A stretch of 64,000 bases of DNA from Stichopus chloronotus (Eukaryota > Echinodermata > Holothuroidea > Aspidochirotida > Stichopodidae), in contig CM037843.1 in the NCBI GenBank assembly GCA_021234535.1, positions 2,112,198-2,176,197 of the forward strand, in the 5' to 3' direction. Of this stretch, positions 11,557 through 23,164 are shown one piece after another. The position numbers and the translations under genes were made by a program. Within the stretch, counting starts at the first letter, position 1. The number at the start of each line of letters is the position of its first letter. The notes under the pieces are model-generated. The model saw nothing but the letters and a program-made list of their open reading frames with translations, did no database searches and was not told the origin of the DNA.

Positions 11557-14019
11557 TAAGGCTGTGACCGTTAGTAAAAAATTGGAAACCGGTTTTGGTG
11601 GCCGTGAAAACCGGTTTTTAAATCAAAACCGGTTTTTTCAAAATCTACTCTGACCATATGCATAACGCACTTACGTACGCACACGGAGTTCTTTATTGTA
11701 GTTCACGTACGTACACTGTATTAGGCGCCACAGGTTATGACAACAAGCGTCTATCTTCTTCTCCTACAGACAGAGGAATAACGATGTTTTGTTTTATAAC
11801 ACAAGAGAAAAAATATTGACTACAAATACAAGTTTTTCTTTTGTTCTACATACTTATTTGTTAGAACTTACAGTAGTTTCCTTCGATCTTCAGTGACTTG
11901 TTATGGTAACGAAACCATTCTTTCAAGAACTAACACTTGTCATACGTACACGGTACACAGATTAACATTAAAATGTCTCTACGTACGGCAGCTTCCTAAA
12001 TGGCCGTAGGGCCTGCTAGTACTAAGGCTACTATGCTTCTTGCAGCGCAAATTAGCACCTCTGAATTCTGAACGATTATGTGAAGATCAAATCAATATTA
12101 ATGTCTGAGAAGAGAAATGGCTAGGCCTAAAATATATAAGCTGTCGTACTTCTTTATTACTACAGAAATCACAACTATCAAAACGTGTACAATATATATT
12201 CAGTGCCACTGCCCCGTAGCTCACCGCTTACAGCAAGTTCAGAGAACAGAACATACAGCTGAGGCTGGGTGTGACCATATTGGAGTGCGCTATAACACAG
12301 TACACAGTACTGGAATAATACAGCTTGACTGAGCCACTCCGCAAGCAAACAGTACAGTACATACACCAAACTTCGCGCACTGCCAAACTTCGCGCATCCC
12401 TAAAAAATAAGCCCTAAAATTCGATGACCTAACTAGCTGGACAAATTTTTTACTATAATGCCTTGAAATGACTGAAAAGAAACCTAACACACTGTTTATT
12501 TAATCGCCCTTGTCTGATTAGTCATCTTTACAGTGCTGCATTTGCATAGGTGAGGTAGGCTAGGCCTAGAGCATCCTATTCGCAGTTTCCGCCGAATGTT
12601 ACAAATTTTCCAGTTATGATTTTGACTCTTCAATGGATTTTATCCTAACCATTCTTGTTGCTAGCTTGTTCCCATGTGTTCACACAATCTTGCATTTCAT
12701 AATTATAATCATAATGGAATGGATCGTACAACACCAAAGCTGAATGAGCTTCATGAAAATTAATCTAATAAGTACTAAACTGATGAGAGAAGAAATCAGC
12801 GTACCAGGCTTAAGAAGTTAGAACTGCAAAGTTTTGAGACTAATCAATCACAAAGTTACGCAGTGACATGAGCATGCGCGTGCGGGCGAAGGCACCCGTA
12901 GAGACTTTGAAGAAGTGGCAAGAAAACCTGTAGGCTTACGGGAAATTCAGCTATCAAGGCAACAAAGAAATTATTTTATGTTCCCCTTTTCGGGATTTGG
13001 AGTATCTCCAGGGGGATCCAGGTTATTATTTTAACTCCTATTTTTTTAACTGTTCGTAGCATTCCCTTCTAAATTAAACTACACGTATTTCCCTTTTTCA
13101 CATATATAAGTGCTTAGTGCTTTCTGTTAAGTGTGTATTCGAATGACCAATGAACTTCCATGATTTAATTGCTCTTCCTGTATATTGAAACATTTCACCT
13201 GTTTACTTCTTTAGTGTGCAGCTCACTCGCGTTGGTGATAATACTTGCTTCATGAATTTTAAGTTTGTACGATTCTATTGGTTCAGATAGGTCATGTGAC
13301 AGAAACATTTTTCTGAGAATGAAGACATGACAGCGACAGCCCACAGCTTAGCATACACGGACCTTCGTACAACATAACACTAACGTACACTAGTGTGAAT
13401 GCCAGTGTGTTGTACTGCCAAAGACTGCATGCTGTTGTCACACATCTTCTCACATACAGCCAAGCCTATGGAGCTAACGTGACTTACGATAAATCCTTCA
13501 TGTTCATAAACACTTCTGCAATCGTGCCCAAAAACCAGTCCACATGGGATCAGAGAATACTAGGCTAAAATAAAATGAGGTTGGTACAAGGGAGAATAAC
13601 AAATTGATAAGAAGCATTGTTACGTTGCTAGATTTTATTTTGCTCACATCTAGATAATGATCCTAATGATTACAAGGCTAATGCCATAGGGCTAGGGGAA
13701 CCGCCACTGTGCCGCGGCGGCGACTGAAAATTATTTTGAATAAGAATTCGCACAACTGTTGGTCAAAAGTTAAACAGAAACTCAAGTTTTTCGACACATC
13801 CTTCAACACACCAGCAATAAGTAGAAACTTTCCATTAACAAAAAGGGTGGAATGCCTTATCGAAGTAAAATTTGAAATGGAACAAAAATCATGATCGGTT
13901 GCTAACCGGTTTTTTCCTAGTAACCGGTTTTTCGGCTTCTCAAACATTCCAAAAACCGAATCAAACAAAACCGGTTTTAACCGGTTTTCAAATCAAAACT
14001 GGTTTTCCGAACAGCCTTA
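11557..14019. mobile_element. hAT-type element with AACCGGTTTT subterminal repeats
   Basis: The ends are TAAGGCTG and, inverted, CAGCCTTA. The flanks are a perfect 8-base duplication CTGTACTT (11549-11556 and 14020-14027) lying within the tandem array. Both subterminal regions carry several AACCGGTTTT or AAAACCGGTTT words (11585-11640 and 13900-14005), a likely transposase-binding pattern. At 2463 bases it could hold a remnant transposase, but I recognise none. Open frames near 13678-13968 overlap on both strands and seem to be chance. Confidence 0.82.
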
Positions 14020-16499
14020 CTGTACTTATAGGTCTACACGGAATGCATTTAAAGAAAATAGACATGGGCATTCATCTTTCAACCACAATATTAAAGTAGC
14101 ATTTAAAGAGTATACATGCACGGCATTCTATAAGTTCTACATGCACATGCACGGACAAAACCAAGGAATGAGGCATACACATGCAACCACTGCACACTGA
14201 GGAAATGTACTGTACCAGGTCAGTGCCTTCCATACTATGCATATATGCAGTACTGAACTGCATGTACTGTGCACTGAACTAAGTAACATTGGGAGAACAT
14301 ATGTACTGTATACACTATATTTTAACGGCATGGAATGCAACTTAAAAGATAAGACATGGTCTTTCATCTTTCAACTACAATAGGTAATATTAACAAAACA
14401 TGCGCTGTATTTCATGAGTGCTACATGCAAATGTGTAAAGGACATGACCAAAGGATGTGACCTACAGCAAACATGCAGTGTACACTGAGGGGATGATGTA
14501 CAGTTCAGTGCCGTCATACTGTACATATACTGTATATGCAGTCTTGTACTGTATGTGCAATTTGGACTGACTAACATTAGGAGTACATATATACTGAATA
14601 AACTACTGTATATTTAAATGCATGGAATGCAATTTTAAAGATGAGATGTCTTTTTCTACTTTCAAGTACAGTACAGTAGATACAGTAGCAATATGAGTAA
14701 ATGTGGCTGTATATTATAAGTACTACATGCAAATGTAAAGGACATGACCAAAGGATGTGGCATACAAATATTACACATGCCATAACACTGAGGCAATACA
14801 AAAAGATGTAATGTCTCCCATATAAAGGTACTGTACACTTTGAAATATTAGGAACTGCTTGTGCATACAATAATACAGTAAGAGACATACATACTAAATG
14901 CAATTTGCATATTACAAGTAAAAGACTTCAATGTACAGTAAGGTGGGCTATTTCAAGCCAATGCATGTGAGGGAAAGATTTTACTTTATATTGTGGATGG
15001 TCAGTCCAGTCATGCAAAAAGCATTAATGCTCTAGAACATGCCATGCAAAACATCATGTTCTGTCTGCCTCCTCAAGTCCCCATGCAACAAAGTATTGTA
15101 CCTCCAGCCACTAGGAGCCTATACAAGCCACTGAAGGATTTCACCAGCAGGTAACAAACGTGTCTGATGTTCTATTGTTAAGTACTGATTTGGGTCACTC
15201 TTTGAAGAAGTGAATCACAGGGCAAGGCAGCAATAGTGAAAAATGCTGTGAATGGCTTTAAATATTGTGCTACTTATCCAATGAACCCTCATGCCATTCC
15301 AGAAGAAGCACATGAACCAGCTAAAAAATGAGACATACTGTACACACACAATTTTGAGAGGATGTACAGTTTAATGCCTTCCAGACTGTACACTTATGCA
15401 GTTCTGTACTGTATCTGTACACTTTGAACTGACTAACATTAGGGGTACATATATACTGTATGTACAGTACTGTATACACTGTATTTAAGGGCATGGAATG
15501 CAATTTAAAAGATGATGAGACAAGGTATTTCAACTACAGTTGATAGCAGTAAGAGTAAATGTGCTGTTTATTACAAGTAAAAGGACATGATTAATCATGT
15601 GACATACACATGCACAGTTTTCATTGAGGAGATGGGCAGTACAGAAGGATAATGCCTCCCATACTGTACATACAATATCAACAGTATGTACACTTTGAAC
15701 TGACTAACATTAGGAGTACATATACAGTATGTACTGTATACACTGTATATAGGCATGAATTGCAAACTAACAGAAGAGACGTCTATCGTCTTTCTACTTT
15801 CAACTAATGTACCTGTAGTATACAGTAGGTAGCATGCACTGTCACATATTTCATAAGTGCTACATGCTACAGTAAGGACATGACCAAAGGATGTGACAAC
15901 CACATACAGTTACACTGATGGGATGTACAGTTCAATGTTTTCCATACTGTACATATATACAGTACTGTATGTACACTTTGAACTAACATGAGGAGTGCAT
16001 AAATGTACTGTATACACACTGAATTTGTAGGCATGTTAATAGGCAGTATTTATCTGATAGTATTGCAGTAGAATAGGTAGGTCAGGTACAGTGTTAAAAG
16101 TACCAAATACAGAGAGCTTTACCACATGGAACCATCTACTGTGTAGTGCATTCCTTGCGCAGAGACAGGCATTGAGAGGAGTGAAGTAAATCATATATGC
16201 AGTACTGTATGTGCACTTTGAACTTACAGGAGTGCAACATGTACTGTATATACACTGTATGTACAGGCATGGAATGCAGTTCAGTTGAAAGATGAGACAT
16301 GCAGCCTCACTCATCTCAATAGCATTAAGAATACATGCACTGCATATTAGTAGTCAGTTACATGCAAATGTCTATAAAGGACATGACCAAACTATGAGAC
16401 ATAGACATGCAATATTACACTAAGGTGATACAGGAGGATAATGCCTCACATAAAAAGGTACACTTTGAACTGACTTATACTTCAATGTACTCTAAGCTA

Positions 16500-17330
16500 G
16501 GCTCAGGATTGCAGCTATAGACAGACTGCATGGAGTGGCTGGTTTAAAAGAAAAAAAAAATGGCAAATTTGTGGACGGTGGCGGGCAAAGTGAGCCCATA
16601 AGAGCTGTGCGCCGACATAGCTTAGAGTTCAAGATCCTGCTTTAGGGCCCCTGGTGGGGGTCAAGGGAGAAAAGTCCTCTTGAGCTCCTGGACTATAGCT
16701 GATTTACTATTATTTCAATTCTAAAGTTTCGCATATCACTGGCGTGTGTAATGCAGCCATTCTTTCCTAATACAGCCACAATATATGCTGTGCATCACAG
16801 CTTTCTATGCTTGCCGCTTTTCACGCTGTGGTGTTCAGAATCATCGACTCTCGCAGTGTTACATGTTGCTAGTACTGTAAATCATGAAATGAAGGAAAGG
16901 ACTGCCACAAGACTTCGCAGCTGTGCAATGTTTGCGTTCCTAACACCGTGCAGCTTGGATATTGCGGAGTTGGTACCTGCGGGCCATGTTTTTAGTCAAT
17001 GTTGATGCTGCTTTGTTGATAGTCTTGGTTGTCACTTTGATTTTCTTATGAAAAATTGACAGTGTGTTAAAAGCTGAAAACTGCTTGTACAGTAGTATTT
17101 AACTTTCTTTGCAAGAAGTTTTTCTTGTTTAAACATTTTGTGAAAAATGAAGGCTACCACAGTGATGGATCTGAATGTTTTTATTGAACTCTTACAACAG
17201 TAGTGGTCATCTAATGTTCTACAGTCGTGGTCGGTATCTGTATTTTTGTTTCTTTGTGGTGGTCGGCTTACAGTAGATGAGTACTGGCTATAACTGACAA
17301 TGGCTGACCACCATAGCCACAACCCTGGTT
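16500..17330. other. non-array insert within the repeat field
   Basis: This stretch lacks the anchor words of the surrounding array and has a more even base composition (for example GTGGACGGTGGCGGGCAAAG at about 16573). An open frame at 16751-17005 has no recognised motif. It may be an unidentified insertion. Confidence 0.3.
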
Positions 17331-18699
17331 AGGAGTGCATTTATGTACTGTTTACACTGTATTTATAGGCATGGAATGCATTTGAAAGATTAGAAATGGC
17401 CTTTCATCTTTTAACTACAACAGGAAGCAATTAAGATCACGGTAGTACATGCACTGTATTTTACAAGTGCTACATGCGAATGTAACTTGGACATGACCAA
17501 AGGATGCGACGTGCACATGCAATAACATTGAGGTGATACAGGAGGATAATGCCTCCGATATACATGTACAGCAGGTACACTTTGAACTGACTAATGCGAG
17601 GTGCTAGTGCATACAGTAACGTATTTAAAGACATGGAATGCATTTGGGTGTATATATTACAGGTAAGAAACTTCAATGTAAGCTAGGATATGACCAGAAG
17701 ATGAGAAATACAGTTACACTGAGAGGATGTACAGTTCAATGCCTCCCATACTGTACTATATATGCAGTACTGTACTGTATGTACACTTTGAACTGACTAA
17801 CATTAGGAGTATATTCATATATTTGTATGGAATGCAATTTAACAGGTGAGACATAGTTCTACTTTCAACTACAGTATACTGTAGGTAGCATTAAGAATAC
17901 ATGTGCCTGTATAACTTTAATAAGAACATGACCAAAGGATTTGACATACTGCACACATGTACAGTTTTCATTGAGGAGATGAACAGTAGAAGGATAATGC
18001 CTCCCATACTGTACATATGTACAGTACAGTACATATGTACAGTAACCTACAGTAAAGTCCACTTTCAACGGACTAACATCAGGAGTACATATGTAGTTCA
18101 GGGTATTAATAGGTCTACATGGAGTCCATTTAAAAGATAACACATGGCCTTTTATCTTTCAACTGCAATATTAAAGTAGAGTAACCTAAAGAGTTCACAT
18201 GCAATGTATTTTACTGTGACATATACATGCAGTTTTTGAGGAGATGATCACTGCAGATGGATAATGCCTCCCATACTGTACATATATGTACACCTTGAAC
18301 TGACCAACATTAAGAGTACACATATACTACATACAAGTGCATGCTTAATGCACTGTGAGAGATGAGACATGGCCCTTCATCTTTAGGTAGCATTAAGAAT
18401 ACTGCACATGTGCTGTATTTTATAAGTGCTATATACACGTGAATGTATAAGGACATGACCAAAGGATGTGACATACAGTAAATGCACAGTTGTCACTGAG
18501 GAGATGAACAGTAGGATAATGCTTTCTATACTGCACTGTAAATGTACATTTTGAACTGACTAACACTAGGAGTATATATACACACAGTATCTATAGGCAT
18601 GGAATTCAATTCAAAAGATAATGCATTGCCTTTGTCTTTGAACTACAAAAGGTACGTTAAAAGTACATACAGGACATGACCTGCAACAGTTGTCTGGTA

Positions 18700-20200
18700 T
18701 AATATTTCACTTTCAACTGGGAAACATAAGAACACTCATATCTAATATTCCACAGACATGCATTAAAGTTTTATGATAATGGTCTAATGTAAAGTACAGT
18801 ACACACTTGGAAACACACAAAAGTACTGTGCAACAATTTCCTTTTGAAACAAAGAACTAATATGAGAACTGGCAAACACATATTCAATGTTTCATAAATG
18901 CTGTTGGCATTACCTGCATCTGGAGACATATATATTTAATAGGCATGTATGCAATAGGATGTGGCCAACTCTAGTATGAGGTGAATTGCAACGATCACTG
19001 TAGGCTACACATCAGGAACATGTCAGAGGATTAATTCATGTCGCACATATAGGTTCATACGTAAGGGCGAGCATGCCAGCAACATACTACTGTACAGTAT
19101 GTCTCCTTTTCTCAACTACAGGTACTTTGTGTCAGTTTTTAGTAGGAGAAAAACAGTGAGGGATACAGGCATGCAAACGTAAGTAGGGAATCTGTGACAA
19201 AGTGGTAAAGGTAGTTGCTATACAGCTGTTTCAAATGACACATACATGTGGCATTAATTATATTTGGGAGACATGTTTGAGATATTTTGGTGTCCTCAGT
19301 TACTCTCAAACAAAATTTCAATGACCTCAAACAAAATTTCAATGACCTCCCTTCTTTGTGTTTCCTTTGATGATTAATTTACAAAGTTTTTCTTTCTAAT
19401 GTGAACACATGTATATCATTCTAAAAGTCTGAAGAGAAACTACCTTCATCTAGTTACTGTAGGGTTTTCTGATTGAAGTCCATACAGACAGAAAATATGA
19501 CTGCTATAAATGAGGACACCAAAGTGTCAGATGAGTGGTACTAATACTACAGTAAGAATAACCCACATTAACACGAACAGAACTCAGTGAATAGCTATCT
19601 ACCTGAATAATGTTGCCTCTTCCCCTTTGTACAGTTAATACCTGAAGAACCTGAAAATGTTTACACAACACTAACGCTGTATCTACTGTTTACAGTGTAG
19701 GCCTATTCACTAACAAAGTTACTATTGTCTACTGATACACAACTGAATGGAAACTAATTCAAACTGTACCATGTGATCATTTTTGCTGAACAGCAAGAAA
19801 GTTAACATACTGTACACATTGATCGTAGATGCAATGATGGAATTAACACAGAATTATTCTTGAACTGTTGAATACTATAGCTTTGGCTATATTGATAGTA
19901 TCTGCTTAGCATGTATCTGCTTAGCATTCTTTGTGAATATCATCTGGACAGATGAAAGAAATCTCATTTTAATGCACACTTAGAATTGAATCTTTGGAGA
20001 CAATGAGCCAATGAAATGCAACAGCTGTGTACTACTGTACAAATGCATATACCTTTGCTGTCCAATGACCTGTAGCCAGGAAGGAATGACCTCTGTTGGT
20101 TACATTTGAAGTAAAGTAAAACTCAGTGCAATATTAATTTTTCTGAATAAAAACAAAACATCACCCTAGTGGGAAGGGCTGTGCAATCATTTACCAACAG
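18700..20200. other. unannotated intron sequence
   Basis: No array units, inverted repeats or coding signals were noticed. A duplicated string CAAACAAAATTTCAATGACCTC occurs twice in tandem at about 19307-19350. Confidence 0.35.
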
Positions 20201-20282
20201 TAAGACTTTTTGTTGGTCTATGAACTACCTTTTTTATCATGTGTATTTTCTACTGCAGTGCTGTGTATTCTGAAAATCTTAC

Positions 20283-23164
20283 CCGGTAAAGATGTCACTG
20301 CTTTTTCGGTTGAGCAGGCATCCATTTCATCTATCATATTTAGAGATCTTCCCACTTTCAAAACCTCCATAAGTGCTAGAGGAGCTTGATAAACATCTTG
20401 GTTCATTTCTTTCGAATGGCCCATGCGGCTGTAAAAGAAACGCCTCTCTGTCTCAGGAATTTCCATGGCAGCATATAGAGTGCTGACCCTATGTCTGTTT
20501 TTGGTTGCAGTTAGAAGGTCGGCTCTGTCCAAATCTAACTTCTCACATACCCCATTTACAGCATGCCATCCAGAGACATGATAATCTGAATTCTGAGTGC
20601 TTGGAAATAAGTAGATGTTACTACGAGAAACACCTGCTTGGGCTCTTGTCTCTTCATCAGCAATCTTCTTGAGGGGCATAATGGTATCATTTGGCATCAG
20701 TACAGGAACAAGGTGCTTGATCCCCTTTCCCGTCTGATAGGCCACTTTTAGCTTCTTAGCCAGCGATCTGTCCAGTGGGTCATCAAGTTTTTGCACTTCC
20801 TCATCTGAGATCCATGCATTGTTTTCTGCATCCTTCCACTCTGAAATCCGTAATCTGCAGGACTCTCCTCCTCTTCTGGCATTAAATAATCTTAATCTGC
20901 AAACTAGCAAGTCTCTTACTTCAATAAAAGTATGGCTGTTGAATACACAGTATGAGTCATTCATAATTGACTGCATTTGGGAGATGGTGTATTCTCTCAC
21001 CTTCTGGATGTCCTTTTCCAAAGGCAAAATCTCAGGTTTTCTCAGTTTTTCGTTTCTACATTTGTTCATTGCATATGCAGCATCGCCAAACAGTGAATCA
21101 CGGCTAAGCTCAAAGACAGACAGGAATTTGTCAATTGCTTCAGCCTTTCCATCTGCATCTTCAATGAGATATGTCCCTTTTAGGTATTTGCATGCTTTCT
21201 TAATTAAGTAATACAACCCTGTTTTGAGCCCATGTTTCAAATCTTCCAAGTTGTTGCCACTGCCTTTAATAGTGCATGCATGAATAGCTTGTTCAAGAAA
21301 CCTGAAGTTCCTCCTCACAAACATATCTGCAGCTGTCCCTTCTGTCTTATGGATTGGACCAAGTTCTTCTTGTTGAGCAAGAAAGGCCTTATACAGGGAG
21401 CCTAGGTGTCGCATTGATGTCATAACAAGTTTTCTAACTTCTCCTTTCTTGTCCTGCTTCAGCCAGTTCTTCATCCACATTCTCTTGCCAATGAGTGTTA
21501 TGACAGGATCTTTCCTACAAATGGTTGCAATCTCATCATCTCTCAGTTTACAGAGAACGTTTGTCAGGAAGCCATCTGCGTGATCATCAAGATTTGACAA
21601 GACCAACAATGGAACATTTGCTACTACCTCACATGATTCTGCAAAGCATTTTTTTTTATGCCTCCCCAAGAACCTGGAATGATAAAATCCATTGCAGTTT
21701 CCACACATCACAACTCTGGTTGAGATAGTCTTGCATTTCCGCTCTTGTTGGTACACTGGGTTGGCTTGCTTTGCTTGCTGTTTGTTTTCTTCCAAAATAC
21801 CTTGTTTTCTGAATTTAGCAAACAAATTCATTCTTTCCTCCTTAGGAGCATTCATAGCATCTGAGACTTCTTTCTCATCTTTATGCCGTAGTTGTATGTG
21901 CCTAGAAAGTCTCGTCTGGAAGACACCACAAAACGGACAAGGTCTAGTTGGTCTGACATATTTCTGAGGTTCAGTGGTGGAAACTGTATCAGAAGCACCA
22001 GAAGAGATGGTGCTTCCTTCTGATTTGTACACAGGTATCTCTTCACTTTTTTGGGAGCAGCCAGAATCACTTTCTTCTGCATCACTGTCATCACACTTGT
22101 AGTCAGGATCATTTACATCAGAAGCGGAGGACCAACTGTCAGAAGCACACTCTGTCATTGTGGGTGGTGCCTTGACTTGTCTTCTCAAATGAGTTTATGC
22201 AGGTAATTGGACTCTCTTGAGCTTAGTATTCCTGTGTTTTTTTCTGACATTCCTGTTCGACCTTTCATTTTTACCACTGGTTTCTCCACAGCTTTGATTT
22301 GACTTGCTCACAGTTACAGTCGCATCAACATCCACAGTCAAACTGCCATCCTCAAATACTCTGCCATAATCTCCTTGTGTGCTCAGAGTTGTGTCAATAA
22401 CTGCTGTCAATGTGCCATCCTCACATACTCTGTTAGCCTCTCCTTGTGTACTCACAGTTGTGTCAAAATCTGCTGTCAATGTGCCATCCTCACACACTCT
22501 GCCAGCATCAACTTGTGTGGTCACAGTTGCATCAACAGCTGATGTCACAGTGCCATCCTCACCATCTCTGTTACCCTCTCCTTGTGTGCTCAGGGAAGTG
22601 TCAATATTTGCTGTCAATGTGCCATCCTCACATACTTTGCCAGTCTCTCCTTGTGTGTTCACAGTTGTGCCAACATCCGCTGTCAAACTACCATTCTCAC
22701 ATACTCTGTTAGCCTCTCCTAGTGTACTCACAGTTGTGTCAATATCTGCTGTCAATGTGCCATCCTCACATACTTTGCCAGCATCTACTTGTGTGGTCAC
22801 AGTTGTGATACTATCTGCTGTCAAACGGCCATCCTCAAATACTCTGCCAGAATCTCCTTGTGTGCTCACAGTTGTGTCAATATCTGCTGTCAATGTGCCA
22901 TCCTCACATGCTCTGTTAGCTTCTCCTTGTGTACTCACAGTTGTGTCAATATCAGCTGTCAATCTGCCATCCTTCTGTCTCCATGGTAAATTTTTAATCC
23001 CGTAGTCATACCTTAGTTCCGTTCCACTTTTAATATCACATTTTGCAAACAGACAAAGTCTATAATCACCACCAATGTTTACAGCTTTCATCATGCAGTT
23101 TGTCCTCTTGGAAACTTCATCATTTACCATCCTCCCTTTTCCAGTGGAGAAAGTTGCATCAATA
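20283..23164 (-). CDS. SET C-terminal half, 23-residue repeats, zinc fingers and tyrosine recombinase (main exon)
   Basis: The exon opens after an acceptor ending CATTGCAG (AG at 23166-23165). It continues the SET domain: IDATFSTGKGRMVNDE, then a TNC, then LCLFAKCDI and ELRYDYG. Nine to ten 23-residue repeats follow (about 22980-22310). After an in-frame TAA (22197-22195) come two zinc fingers, CPFCGVFQTRLSRHIQLRH (about 21880-21940) and CGNCNGFYHSRFLGRHKKKC (about 21645-21705). A tyrosine-recombinase core follows: Arg-I in NARRGGE (about 20867-20887), Arg-II in KNRHRVSTL, then MGHSKEM and the likely nucleophile Tyr in QDVYQAP (about 20383-20403). The exon ends at a GTAAGA donor, with the genomic frame closing soon after. 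SET proteins of this class methylate lysines, and the recombinase part resembles Crypton-like integrases. The protein is probably nuclear. Whether either activity persists is unknown. Confidence 0.75.
22195..22197 (-). other. in-frame TAA between the SET/repeat part and the zinc-finger/recombinase part
   Basis: Reading through from the repeats, the frame meets TAA and then continues open in the same frame into the recombinase part. There is no frame change across the break. An ATG lies 13 codons further on (TMTECASD). A possible 99-base intron (donor GTAAAA at 22274, acceptor AAG ending at 22176, phase 1 on both sides) would remove the stop, but its acceptor has no pyrimidine tract. Confidence 0.8.
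22310..22980 (-). repeat. in-frame 69-base minisatellite (23-residue repeats)
   Basis: Nine full units and a partial tenth follow the SET domain. Each unit starts DG(T/R/S)LTAD, has a TTV(S/T)TQ centre and ends RVCE or a variant. Most units carry a Cys near the end, replaced by Phe in two. All units keep the frame, and none contains a stop. Confidence 0.9.

Larger units (their letters stand above)
10350..18700. repeat. degenerate tandem/interspersed array, unit roughly 200-330 bases
   Basis: The same anchor words recur in the same order: CTTTGAACTGACTAACATTAGG (varied), GGCATGGAATGCA, CATCTTTCAACTACA, GGACATGACCAAAGGATG and CAATGCCTCCCATACTGTA. Copies of the first anchor occur near 11201, 11288, 11397, 11504, 14565, 15422, 15691, 15976, 17580, 17790, 18293 and 18551. 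Units are diverged and of unequal length. Other sequence separates them at 11557-14019 and about 16500-17300. It looks like an old satellite or an amplified element inside an intron. Confidence 0.7.
9595..20282 (-). other. 10.7 kb intron of the SET-recombinase gene
   Basis: The donor GTAAGA at 20282 and the acceptor at 9595-9596 bound a long intron. It is occupied mostly by a degenerate tandem array (about 10350-18700) interrupted by a hAT-type element (11557-14019). No other splice-bounded exon was found, though short ones could be missed. Confidence 0.55.

Noticed and set aside
12781..12805. Second hammerhead starting CTGATGAGAGAAG
   Set aside because: Only the first box fits. No stem II with a following GAAA and no stem I partner could be drawn.
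22379..23005. 208-codon plus-strand frame opposite the SET repeats
   Set aside because: It is the antisense shadow of the 69-base repeats, whose period keeps every frame open. The minus strand carries SET motifs directly adjacent in frame.
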